The notes under the pieces are model-generated. The model was not told the DNA's origin, searched no databases, and saw nothing but the letters and a program-made list of their open reading frames with translations. 5,072 nt of DNA. It comes from Promethearchaeota archaeon. GTDB taxonomy: Archaea; Asgardarchaeota; Lokiarchaeia; Sigynarchaeales; SOKP01. Shown here one piece after another: positions 1 through 5,072 of this stretch; within the stretch, counting starts at the first letter, position 1, and each line of letters begins with the position of its first letter. A program made the position numbers and the translations under genes. The stretch covers positions 1 to 5,072 of the forward strand of contig DAOUUT010000258.1 of assembly GCA_030668025.1 (NCBI GenBank). The letters run 5' to 3'.

Positions 1-1280
1 CCACCATCTCGAATAACGAGTTTCCATGTTTTGGTTCTGATCATAGCAGATCGAGCTACGGTTGATGGATTTTCTTGAGGTATATTAGTTTTATCGTAAT
101 AAATACCAATGCCCGGTATTTCAGGACTTTTAACAACCGGTTCAAAACATTGAGGTTCGCGAGGGTTATATCCGCCCTCAGCAAAAACAGCGTCTCTTAG
201 TTTCATTAAGCGTCCTTCTAGAAACGGAATTAGATTCTTGCCAAAGTGAGTATATTGAGTTTCAATTTGAGCAATATTCAATACTGTAGGAAAAAGATCA
301 ATCGTCTGAACTAATTGATCGTATAGAATTCCTTTTGATTCGATACCAGGTATTTTAGCAATTAACGGAACGTTGATAAGACAATCTTGGAACGCGTTAG
401 GCCATTTTTCTGTTAATCCATAGTCTCCCGTATAATCTCCGTGATCAGCAAAAAAGAATATTGCGCTGTTTTCATAAGCTCCAATACTTTTTAACTTATC
501 GATTATTTGCCCAAATTGGTAATCCACACGAGAAACCATTCCATAATATGTAGCGATAATTTCTCTAAAATCATCTTTCTCTAAATTGTTCAACCCATAC
601 TTTTCTTGAATTAAACGCATAAATTCTGGCTTATCGGCCAATTTAGGCGGTACTGGTGCGGGTACTAATTCTCGATCGTACATAGAAAAGTAAGGCTCCT
701 CAACCGTGTAAGGAGGATGAGGAAAGTTCAAGGCTATGTATAGGCAAAAAGGATTTTCATGATCAGAATTTAAGTAGTTAATTGCTTTTTGAATAATGTT
801 ATAATCACTATCTTTTGATTGTTCTTTTGTTCTCTCACCATAATAAAAAGATTTTCTCATAGGATGATTCAAAGGATAGGGATTAGTTTTCCAAGCACCA
901 GTTTTCGTTCTTAACCTTTTCGTTACGCTTTCTTTAATAGCGTCTTTACTAAAAAGATCGTTTCTTCCTACCCATAAAACTTCGTAGCCTTTTCTCTTAA
1001 GAAACTTAAAAAGATTTTCTTCATGCGGCTGTAATAACTGGTAAAGACTTCTATGGCTATTTGAGTGGACATATTGACCAGTGAATGTACAACATCTTGA
1101 AGGTGCACACACGGGATTTACGGTAAAACATTTTGTAAAGGCTGCACCTTCTTTTGCTAACTTGTCAACATTAGGCGTTTTTATAACCGAATTATGTCTA
1201 CCTCCTAAAGATATAGTATCTCCCCTCATTTCATCAACAACGAAGAGAACAATATTTGGAAGTTCTTTCTTTTCTACCAT
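1..1280 (-). CDS. Formylglycine-dependent sulfatase, C-terminus beyond the left edge
   Basis: This is a type I (alkaline-phosphatase fold) sulfatase that hydrolyses a sulfate ester on an unidentified substrate. The frame is open from an ATG at 1280 to the window edge, giving 426 complete residues; the last part of the family's C-terminal domain is missing. Visible motifs are the N-terminal metal site VDEMRGD (15-21), the active-site signature CAPSR (58-62) whose Cys58 would be oxidised to formylglycine, PHPPY (187-191), and ADHGDYTGDYGLTEKW (278-293), which carries the DHG metal ligands and the conserved Lys292. All key residues are present, so the enzyme looks active. The N-terminus, MVEKKELPNIVLF, has no signal peptide, so a cytoplasmic location is inferred; a separate maturase would be required. 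An upstream in-frame stop (TAG reading from the ATG at about 1295 is out of frame) leaves 1280 as the best start, although no clear Shine-Dalgarno sequence precedes it. It is divergent from a truncated URO-D-family gene and is paralogous to the fragment at 3208-3483. The substrate cannot be predicted. Confidence 0.93.
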   Translation of the reverse strand, partial: MVEKKELPNIVLFVVDEMRGDTISLGGRHNSVIKTPNVDKLAKEGAAFTKCFTVNPVCAPSRCCTFTGQYVHSNSHRSLYQLLQPHEENLFKFLKRKGYEVLWVGRNDLFSKDAIKESVTKRLRTKTGAWKTNPYPLNHPMRKSFYYGERTKEQSKDSDYNIIQKAINYLNSDHENPFCLYIALNFPHPPYTVEEPYFSMYDRELVPAPVPPKLADKPEFMRLIQEKYGLNNLEKDDFREIIATYYGMVSRVDYQFGQIIDKLKSIGAYENSAIFFFADHGDYTGDYGLTEKWPNAFQDCLINVPLIAKIPGIESKGILYDQLVQTIDLFPTVLNIAQIETQYTHFGKNLIPFLEGRLMKLRDAVFAEGGYNPREPQCFEPVVKSPEIPGIGIYYDKTNIPQENPSTVARSAMIRTKTWKLVIRDG

Positions 1281-1479
1281 AGTATACTTTTCATTTTTAA
1301 AATTTAAAAATTTATTATTTATTAATAATTTCAAATAGATATTTTTGCTAAAAAATAAAAAATACTATAGAATTATTATGAATTCGAGAGAAAGGGTAAA
1401 TGTAACCTTAAATCATGAGGAACCAGACAAAATACCAATAGATTTGGGAGGTAATCAATCGTCTATACATAGAAAAGCT
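1026..1479. repeat. Left copy of a duplicated divergent sulfatase/URO-D module (5' parts)
   Basis: This segment covers the first 85 codons of the left sulfatase, the divergent intergenic region, and the first 34 codons of the left URO-D-family gene. The same arrangement, in the same orientation, recurs at 3223-3746. The proteins match at 62/78 positions for the sulfatase (from the shared PN at residues 8-9 to LLQP) and at 30/34 for the URO-D part. The intergenic part is largely diverged (97 versus 161 bp). The left sulfatase continues past this segment; the left URO-D gene does not. Confidence 0.85.
1281..1377. promoter_or_regulatory. Divergent intergenic region of the left module
   Basis: This 97-bp stretch of almost pure A+T separates the divergent sulfatase and the URO-D fragment and must hold the sulfatase promoter. 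On the minus strand TTTTAAATTTTAAA (1309-1296) ends 15 nt before the sulfatase ATG. A near-identical element lies at the same distance before the second sulfatase (3512-3499). On the plus strand TACTATAG (1363-1370) lies shortly before the URO-D fragment's ATG, but there is no Shine-Dalgarno sequence there, unlike the intact copy at 3645. Exact promoter positions cannot be fixed because the whole stretch is A+T-rich. Confidence 0.45.
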
Positions 1480-1536
1480 TCTAAACTCAGGATCTTTATC
1501 TTAATTGTTCGCGTTAAATATTTTTGTCTAATTTGA
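1378..1536 (+). pseudogene. Truncated URO-D/MtaA-family gene (N-terminal 34 codons only)
   Basis: The first 34 residues (MNSRERVNVTLNHEEP through SSIHRKA) match the start of the 386-aa protein encoded at 3645-4805, with only four substitutions (V/T, E/K, I/V, R/I). After codon 34, at about 1480, similarity ends abruptly. The frame runs 18 further unrelated codons (SKLRIFILIV onward) to a TGA at 1534-1536, giving 52 aa in place of about 386. The ATG at 1378 is chosen because it aligns exactly with the start of the intact copy; a TTG 11 codons upstream has no support. No Shine-Dalgarno sequence precedes it. Most base differences from the intact copy are silent, so this part was under protein-level selection for most of its history and was truncated later. 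The product could not form the TIM-barrel fold and is almost certainly non-functional. Confidence 0.88.
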
Positions 1537-1544
1537 TGTAAATT

Positions 1545-2741
1545 TTATGTTTTTATTGAATAATAGATATTCTGGCGCAAAATTGGCGTAATATCGCCTT
1601 TTTCTCTTTTCTCGTTGATGACCCGAGTTACGGTATAAAAGGGAACTTTAACTACCTTCGTTCCGTCATAGTTCTTTATTTTTTCGCGAAAATCGTCCAA
1701 AAAACTCTTTCTTTCATCACGGTCTTTCTCGTTTTTTAGCTGATCTTTCTCGTAATCCCAATCAGAATATTTTAGAATGATTTGCCGAAGTTCTTCTGTC
1801 ATCTTACTTTTATAACGCATTAGAAAACAACCTAAAACCATAAAGGCTAATCGAGATTTCTTTTTATAAGCGTGAGCTATTAATTGATTGTACGCTCTTT
1901 CAATTAAAATTGTATCCATGTTCTCTGGGATGTTTCTGGGGAATTTCTTATCTTCCTCGGGAGTAAGGTGTTCAATCATAATATCAATAAAATCACTATT
2001 TAAGTTCGAAGCTTCGTCGTTTCCCTTAATAGAATACGACCACGTTTCGATCTCCTTTTGTTTCTTCTCTAGATATTTCACAAATGGTTTTCCTAACTTT
2101 AACCCCACTGATTCTCTCCCCAAGTCGTGTTCGTAAACGCCTTCGAAGTCTGATACAGGCACCTTATCTAACGCAAGCTCAAGAGCCTCGATAAATTCTT
2201 CTAACTCTATGGCTGAAAAGTTGAACGGGCTAAAATTTACAATCGAATCAAATTCTTGAGGAAAAGTCCTTTCTTCCGCAAAAAGAAAAACGCGGAAATT
2301 GGGAGACCAACCTCCGATGGAAGTTCCCGATTGTCCGTAATAAAAGGTAGCTGGAAACATTTTACCTCGGGGGGTTTTAACAAACATCCATATGTGAAAT
2401 AGGCTTTCATAACCACCGAACTCCATATCAGGAACCAATGTTCTTAATGCTCCGCCAAAATACAAATCATTTTTCGGATTGTAATTAAGTAGGTCTTTGG
2501 GACTTTTTAATGGGTTCTGAATTTCTAAAGACTTTTTATAAATATCTTTGAAAGCACCAATCGAACAAAGTTTACTGCTCCCATCACCGATCACAAAAGA
2601 ATCTTGCGAAATATAATCAAGTTTCTTAAATACAAAACCATAACCGTTGAAACTTATAGCTCCTTCTTTGAAATTGTCTTTTCCATCAGCAGCTTCAGAC
2701 ACTAATGTAATTAAACGATTAATTTTCAATATAATTTCCAA
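1545..2741 (-). CDS. Hypothetical protein of unrecognised family, about 398 aa
   Basis: I do not recognise this protein. It is a long open frame with coding-like composition, ending at TAA 1547-1545. The first half (residues about 25-160) is rich in glycine and aromatic residues, for example YFGGALR (94-100), MEFGGYESLFHIWMF (106-120) and FYYGQSGTSIGGWSPNFRVFLF (133-154), suggesting a beta-rich globular domain. Residues 175-260 and 275-360 look helical and highly charged, with a K/D/E-rich stretch at 329-358. There is no signal peptide and no convincing transmembrane helix; 298-308 is hydrophobic but short. The 5' end is uncertain: the frame opens at TTG 2741, and the alternatives are TTG at codon 5 (with a weak upstream GGAAA) and GTG at codon 14. 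The first ATG is codon 106, so 5' truncation is possible. It lies in the 1.74-kb block that replaced the 3' ends of both flanking genes, so it is probably imported or relocated. The function is unknown. Confidence 0.7.
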   Translation of the reverse strand: MEIILKINRLITLVSEAADGKDNFKEGAISFNGYGFVFKKLDYISQDSFVIGDGSSKLCSIGAFKDIYKKSLEIQNPLKSPKDLLNYNPKNDLYFGGALRTLVPDMEFGGYESLFHIWMFVKTPRGKMFPATFYYGQSGTSIGGWSPNFRVFLFAEERTFPQEFDSIVNFSPFNFSAIELEEFIEALELALDKVPVSDFEGVYEHDLGRESVGLKLGKPFVKYLEKKQKEIETWSYSIKGNDEASNLNSDFIDIMIEHLTPEEDKKFPRNIPENMDTILIERAYNQLIAHAYKKKSRLAFMVLGCFLMRYKSKMTEELRQIILKYSDWDYEKDQLKNEKDRDERKSFLDDFREKIKNYDGTKVVKVPFYTVTRVINEKREKGDITPILRQNIYYSIKT

Positions 2742-2806
2742 AAAATGCTTAAAATTTTAATATATACGAGAATATATATAAAAAAAAGTATTTAAACATT
2801 AACACC
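2742..2806 (-). promoter_or_regulatory. Possible promoter of the 398-aa gene, with TATATA inverted repeat
   Basis: TATATA (2761-2766) and TATATATA (2773-2780) flank CGAGAA, forming an imperfect palindrome centred about 30 nt upstream of the TTG at 2741. Read on the minus strand it gives a T-run followed by TATATATA, which could serve as a TATA-type or -10-type promoter element, or as an operator. The spacing fits a short leader, but base composition alone makes such matches common here. No ribosome binding site is visible between it and the TTG. Confidence 0.3.
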
Positions 2807-3016
2807 TTACCGTTGTGGACAATAAATTTTAATCCATTCTTCGTATGCGTGATGACCTTCTAACCAACTGACTGCGCGCTTACTTTGATCTATTGCTCCA
2901 AAAAGTTTATCCATGTCATGAAAAAGGTTGAACGATAAGTCTTGATAACGGTCAAACAATTTTTTAAAATTCCCATCAAATCGCTTAGAGAACGAAGAGC
3001 CAAAAGAGGAACACAA
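2807..3016 (-). pseudogene. Possible 3' fragment of an unrecognised gene
   Basis: This short minus-strand frame ends at TAA 2809-2807. Its C-terminal 50 or so residues look coding rather than random: they include FDRYQDLSFNLFHDMDKLFG, then SWLEGHHAYEEWIKIYCPQR, rich in Trp, Tyr, His and charged residues. The frame is closed by a TGA at 3028-3026. Its only available start is TTG 3016, with no ribosome binding site, and the first dozen residues (CSSFGSSFSKRF) look unlike the rest. It may be the tail of a larger gene whose front was lost in the rearrangement, lying 65 bp upstream of the 398-aa gene on the same strand. I cannot assign a family. A small independent protein is possible but less likely. 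The overlapping plus-strand frame 2949-3065 competes with its N-terminal part. Confidence 0.35.
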
Positions 3017-3207
3017 GGAAATAGTTCAGAGCGCAAAAGAAATATACGATACTCTTGAAAATTAATCTTTAACCGATAGGAGCTAAGGACTAGCGTATAA
3101 AAGTCCAATATAATTTAATATTCGCTTTTTAAGTGTAAAATCTTAAAAAAAAGAATATAGTTCTATTAGTTCAGGACACCAAAAAAATGGAACAGTTTAT
3201 CGAAGAA
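3017..3207. other. Junction sequence without an assignable gene
   Basis: This is the right-hand end of the block between the two truncated genes. An open plus-strand frame without a start codon (2949-3065) enters it and ends in the charged, coding-like tail ENEEPKEEHKEIVQSAKEIY followed by DTLEN and a TAA at 3063-3065. That could be the last codons of another broken gene. From 3066 to 3186 only A+T-rich sequence with frequent stops is seen. A tiny plus-strand frame from ATG 3187 (MEQFIEELSEYYWLQ) crosses into the sulfatase fragment and is probably accidental. No inverted repeats, transposase signature or target-site duplication was found. Confidence 0.4.
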
Positions 3208-3483
3208 TTAAGCGAATACTACTGGTTGCAGTAATTGGTAAAGGCTTCTGTGCCCATTCGAGTGTACATATTGACCCGTAAAAGTACAACACCTCGAAGG
3301 TCCACAAACGGGATTAACAGTAAAACAATTAGTAAAGGCAACGCCATCTTTAGCAAGTTTATCAATATTTGGCGTTTTAATAATGGGATTTCTTCGACCA
3401 TCAAAAGAAACGCAATCTCCACGCATTTCATCTGCTACGAAAAAAATAATATTAGGAAGCAGTTTCTCTTTTGCTATTGCCAT
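3208..3483 (-). pseudogene. Truncated sulfatase (N-terminal 87 codons, active-site motif intact)
   Basis: This is the start of a second type I sulfatase, paralogous to the one at 1-1280. From the ATG at 3483 it reads MAIAKEKLLPNIIFF, then ADEMRGD (metal site, 17-23) and CGPSR (60-64) with the formylglycine cysteine at residue 60. It matches the first copy at 62 of 78 positions up to LLQP (87). Directly after that proline, at 3222, similarity stops; four unrelated residues (VVFA) and a TAA at 3210-3208 follow. The normal family length is over 400 aa, so the DHG metal ligands, the conserved lysine and most of the fold are missing, and the fragment cannot be active. An ATG three codons upstream (3492) is possible, but 3483 fits the paralogue better. 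The frame has no internal stop or frameshift, and the motif is undamaged, so the truncation is probably recent. It is divergent from the intact URO-D-family gene, 161 bp away. Confidence 0.92.
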
Positions 3484-3498
3484 GTTTAACATTTATCA

Positions 3499-3512
3499 TT
3501 TAAGATTTAAAA
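3499..3512 (-). promoter_or_regulatory. Element TTTTAAATCTTAAA shared with the other sulfatase copy
   Basis: Read on the minus strand, this 14-bp element ends 15 nt before the ATG at 3483. The intact sulfatase has TTTTAAATTTTAAA at exactly the same distance (1309-1296), one base different. The remaining 15 nt between element and ATG are poorly conserved (6 of 15 match). A promoter core or regulator site kept in both copies is the likely reading, though low sequence complexity weakens it. Confidence 0.35.
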
Positions 3513-3599
3513 GTTTAATAATTAAGAATTCAAGTTTATTTTAAAATATTCAAAATCTAATATCAATATCCCAAGACTTTTAATTTTCGAAGAATTATT

Positions 3600-3621
3600 T
3601 TCCGTTATAAAATATACGGAA
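3600..3621 (+). promoter_or_regulatory. Inverted repeat TTCCGT-N10-ACGGAA around a TATA-like core
   Basis: Six-base arms TTCCGT (3600-3605) and ACGGAA (3616-3621) form a perfect inverted repeat around TATAAAATAT. They stand out because they contain the only GC-rich words in this intergenic region. The core resembles a -10 or TATA element about 35 nt before the ATG at 3645, so a regulator binding the arms would cover the promoter of the URO-D-family gene. No equivalent was found upstream of the truncated copy at 1378. It could also be a short hairpin in a leader. Confidence 0.4.
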
Positions 3622-3630
3622 TATTATTCA

Positions 3631-3637
3631 AAAGGAT
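3631..3637 (+). promoter_or_regulatory. Ribosome binding site AAAGGAT
   Basis: AAAGGAT ends seven bases before the ATG at 3645 and is complementary to the usual 16S rRNA tail. It fixes that start, which also agrees with the family's conserved N-terminus (MNSRERV). The truncated copy at 1378 has no such site. Confidence 0.7.
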
Positions 3638-3644
3638 ATGAGCT

Positions 3645-4805
3645 ATGAATTCAAGGGAAAGAGTAAATACAACTTTAAATCATAAAGAACCCGATAAAGT
3701 CCCGATTGATTTAGGGGGAAATCAATCAAGTATTCACATTAAAGCGTACAAAAAATTATTGGATTACCTTGAAATTGAAGATGAGAACGTTCAATACGCT
3801 GATTTCGTTCAACAGATCGTACGCCCATGCGATCAAGTCTTAGAAAGATTTAGCATCGATGTAAGATATGTTCAACCTTTAGGGGGGATGGTTAGAGTTC
3901 AAGAAATGGAACCTCAATATGAGGGTAAATATGTGGGCTTATATGACCAGTTTGGTGTGTTTTGGGGAGACAACGCTAAAAAAGATTTAAACGAGATATT
4001 ATATTACGATCCTGTTATTCATCCTTTTGCTGATTTTAAATCTGTTAGCGATATAAGAGATTTTGACTGGCCTAATGGGAGGGATAAAACACCCTTTAAC
4101 GGATTGAAGGAATACGCTAAAAATTTGCGCGATAGTACTGATTTTGCATTATCGACTCCTCCAGTTGGATGCATTTATGAATATTGCACGTTTTTATTTG
4201 GTTTCACAAAAACATTAAGATATTTAAGGACTAAACCAGAATTCATAATTGTAACAATGGAGGAACTTCTAAAGTATTGGACTGATTATGTTACGACCTT
4301 TTTAGACGAAGTTGGAAGTTATTTAGACGTTACTTGCATTAACGGTGATCTTGCGGAACAAGCAGGACCTATAATGAGCGTTAAGCTTTACGAAAATATG
4401 ATAAAACCGATAGAAAGGAAATTATCAAAAAAAATTCACGAATTAGTAGAAACGAAAATAAACTATCATTCATGTGGTTCGGTTTCGCTATTTATACCCC
4501 ATTTTGCTGAGATTGGATACGATGTTATTAATCCAGTACAAATAAGTGCTTATGATATGGAGCCTTGTTCCCTAAAGAAGCGATTTGGAGATATAATGTC
4601 GTTTTGGGGTGGTTTATGCAACTCTCAAAGTACATTACCCTTTGGAACGCCTAAACAAATCAAGGACGAAGTACGAAGAAATTTCGAATGTTTGAAACCC
4701 GGTGGAGGTTTTGTTGCGTCTAACATCCATAATATAACTGCCGAAGTCCCCCCTCAGAATATTGTAGCCATGTTTGATGCCGCTAACGAGTTTGGAAATT
4801 ATTAA
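3645..4805 (+). CDS. Uroporphyrinogen decarboxylase (URO-D/MtaA) family protein, probable methyltransferase-like
   Basis: This is a complete 386-aa member of the URO-D superfamily (TIM barrel), a group that includes haem-pathway decarboxylases and zinc-dependent corrinoid methyltransferases such as MtaA and MtbA. Family landmarks are the start MNSRERVNTTLNHKEPDKVP with IDLGG (1-25), INGDLAEQAGPIMSVKLYEN and MIKP (232-255, like the family's D-x-x-x-Q-x-G-P-x-x-S-P motif), YHSCG (274-278), and GGGFVASNIHNI followed by PPQNI (353-373). The HxC pair at His275/Cys277 matches two zinc ligands of MtaA-type enzymes; the position where MtaA has its third ligand cysteine is Gly here (PGGGF), although Cys325 and Cys349 are nearby. 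It is therefore more likely a methyl- or one-carbon-transfer enzyme than a haem enzyme, but the reaction is unproven. There is no signal peptide, so it is cytoplasmic. It is divergent from a sulfatase fragment and followed 83 bp later by a transporter gene on the same strand. Confidence 0.92.
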   Translation: MNSRERVNTTLNHKEPDKVPIDLGGNQSSIHIKAYKKLLDYLEIEDENVQYADFVQQIVRPCDQVLERFSIDVRYVQPLGGMVRVQEMEPQYEGKYVGLYDQFGVFWGDNAKKDLNEILYYDPVIHPFADFKSVSDIRDFDWPNGRDKTPFNGLKEYAKNLRDSTDFALSTPPVGCIYEYCTFLFGFTKTLRYLRTKPEFIIVTMEELLKYWTDYVTTFLDEVGSYLDVTCINGDLAEQAGPIMSVKLYENMIKPIERKLSKKIHELVETKINYHSCGSVSLFIPHFAEIGYDVINPVQISAYDMEPCSLKKRFGDIMSFWGGLCNSQSTLPFGTPKQIKDEVRRNFECLKPGGGFVASNIHNITAEVPPQNIVAMFDAANEFGNY

Positions 4806-4813
4806 TAAAAGAG

Positions 4814-4820
4814 TTTTTTT
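4814..4820 (+). terminator. T-run after the URO-D-family gene
   Basis: Seven consecutive T bases lie nine bases past the stop codon at 4805. No stable hairpin precedes them, so this is not a canonical intrinsic terminator; a T-run alone can terminate in archaea. Read-through into the transporter gene remains plausible. Confidence 0.2.
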
Positions 4821-4877
4821 ACAATCAATTTTAATAATAAAATATTAGCGTAATTTTTTCTTAAAAATTAATAAATC

Positions 4878-4883
4878 AGAGGA
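4878..4883 (+). promoter_or_regulatory. Ribosome binding site AGAGGA of the transporter gene
   Basis: AGAGGA lies five bases before the ATG at 4889 and supports that start. The upstream 70 bp are A+T-rich, with AATAAAATATTA around 4836-4847 as a possible separate promoter, so the transporter may be expressed alone or with the preceding gene. Confidence 0.6.
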
Positions 4884-4888
4884 TTTTT

Positions 4889-5072
4889 ATGTCTAAAGAT
4901 AAAGTTGAAAAAATATCTACAAAGATAAAATGGTCAATTATCCTTCTAAGTCTTGCTGGCCAACTTGCTTGGGCTGTAGAAAACCAGTATTTTAATCTTT
5001 TCTTATATAACGAAATCGCTCCCGTACCTATGTATGTTTCTTTATTAGTTGCCATAACCGCGGTTGCTTCCA
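4889..5072 (+). CDS. MFS-type transporter, N-terminal 61 residues
   Basis: The frame is open from the ATG at 4889 to the right edge. A short basic, cytoplasmic N-terminus (MSKDKVEKISTKIK) is followed by a first hydrophobic helix at about 15-38 (WSIILLSLAGQLAWAVENQY onward), a loop containing NEIAPVP (41-47), and the start of a second helix at about 48-61 (MYVSLLVAITAVAS). This layout, with a charged residue inside helix 1 (Glu31), resembles sugar-type major facilitator carriers such as the GPH or SLC45-like groups. That is a judgement from pattern, and the diagnostic inter-helix 2-3 motif is outside the window. It would sit in the cytoplasmic membrane. Its place just downstream of the URO-D-family gene, on the same strand, suggests it imports the substrate or exports the product of the same pathway. 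The substrate is unknown. Confidence 0.75.
   Translation, partial: MSKDKVEKISTKIKWSIILLSLAGQLAWAVENQYFNLFLYNEIAPVPMYVSLLVAITAVAS

Larger units (their letters stand above)
3223..3746. repeat. Right copy of the duplicated divergent sulfatase/URO-D module (5' parts)
   Basis: This is the counterpart of 1026-1479: sulfatase codons 1-87 on the minus strand, a divergent intergenic region, and URO-D-family codons 1-34 on the plus strand. In the URO-D part 77 of 102 bases match the left copy, and 17 of the 25 differences fall in codons that still encode the same residue. Here the URO-D gene continues intact and the sulfatase is the broken partner, the reverse of the left copy. Confidence 0.85.

Noticed and set aside
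1081..1338. Plus-strand open frame of 85 codons
   Set aside because: It lies antisense to the N-terminal part of the sulfatase, whose motifs are unambiguous on the other strand.
1585..1603. GGCG-TAATAT-CGCC hairpin followed by five T bases, like a plus-strand terminator for the truncated URO-D gene
   Set aside because: The stem is only 4 bp and lies inside the minus-strand 398-codon frame, so it is more likely a chance pairing within coding sequence.
2890..3108. Minus-strand open frame of 72 codons
   Set aside because: It is Leu/Phe-rich with no motif, overlaps better-looking frames on both strands, and has no ribosome binding site.
1480..3222. The middle block as an insertion sequence
   Set aside because: No terminal inverted repeats, no target-site duplication and no recognisable transposase were seen at either junction. 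The two flanks are also different genes, so a simple insertion into one gene cannot explain them.
3187..3234. 15-residue plus-strand frame with ATG crossing the right junction
   Set aside because: It is too short, has no ribosome binding site, and half of it lies antisense to the sulfatase fragment and its tail.
3235..3489. Plus-strand open frame of 84 codons and an alternative minus-strand frame at 3219-3431
   Set aside because: Both are shadows of the sulfatase fragment, whose CGPSR and metal-site motifs fix the true frame.

Overview
This is an A+T-rich window from a prokaryote that cannot be placed with confidence. It encodes a formylglycine-type sulfatase, a URO-D/MtaA-superfamily protein and the start of a multi-spanning membrane transporter. 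From general knowledge, this gene mix is common in low-GC anaerobic or marine polysaccharide degraders, and similar gene sets also occur in some archaea. The two best starts, at 3645 and 4889, have Shine-Dalgarno-like AAAGGA or AGAGGA sequences. Nothing else in the window separates bacteria from archaea. No tRNA, rRNA, CRISPR array or recognisable transposase was seen.

Layout, left to right: (1) a sulfatase on the minus strand, 1280 down past the left edge, missing only its C-terminus. (2) A 97-bp divergent intergenic region. (3) A URO-D-family gene on the plus strand that stops resembling its family after 34 codons (1378-1479) and ends at a stop at 1536. (4) A 398-codon minus-strand gene (1545-2741) of unrecognised family with no ATG near its 5' end. 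(5) About 470 bp of junction sequence (2742-3207) with a possible short minus-strand gene fragment. (6) The first 87 codons of a second sulfatase on the minus strand, cut off by a stop at 3208. (7) A 161-bp divergent intergenic region. (8) A full-length 386-aa URO-D-family gene (3645-4805). (9) The first 61 codons of an MFS-type transporter (4889 to the right edge).

The main observation is the symmetry of the two ends. A divergent module, sulfatase to the left and URO-D-family gene to the right, is present twice in the same orientation. The left module has an intact sulfatase and a broken URO-D gene; the right module has a broken sulfatase and an intact URO-D gene. Both broken genes lose their 3' ends toward the middle, where 1.74 kb of unrelated DNA now lies (about 1480-3222). 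The copies are old paralogues: 62/78 residues are identical in the sulfatase part, and 30/34 residues but only 77/102 bases in the URO-D part. The simplest reading is an ancient tandem duplication of the module followed by a later replacement of the facing 3' halves. Together the two damaged modules still supply one complete sulfatase (as far as seen) and one complete URO-D-family protein.

Functionally, the sulfatase lacks a signal peptide and so probably acts in the cytoplasm. The transporter may import a small sulfated or methylated substrate. The URO-D-family protein has an HxC motif like that of zinc-dependent corrinoid methyltransferases and may act on a methyl group. This pathway is an inference from gene neighbourhood and family, not something the sequence proves.
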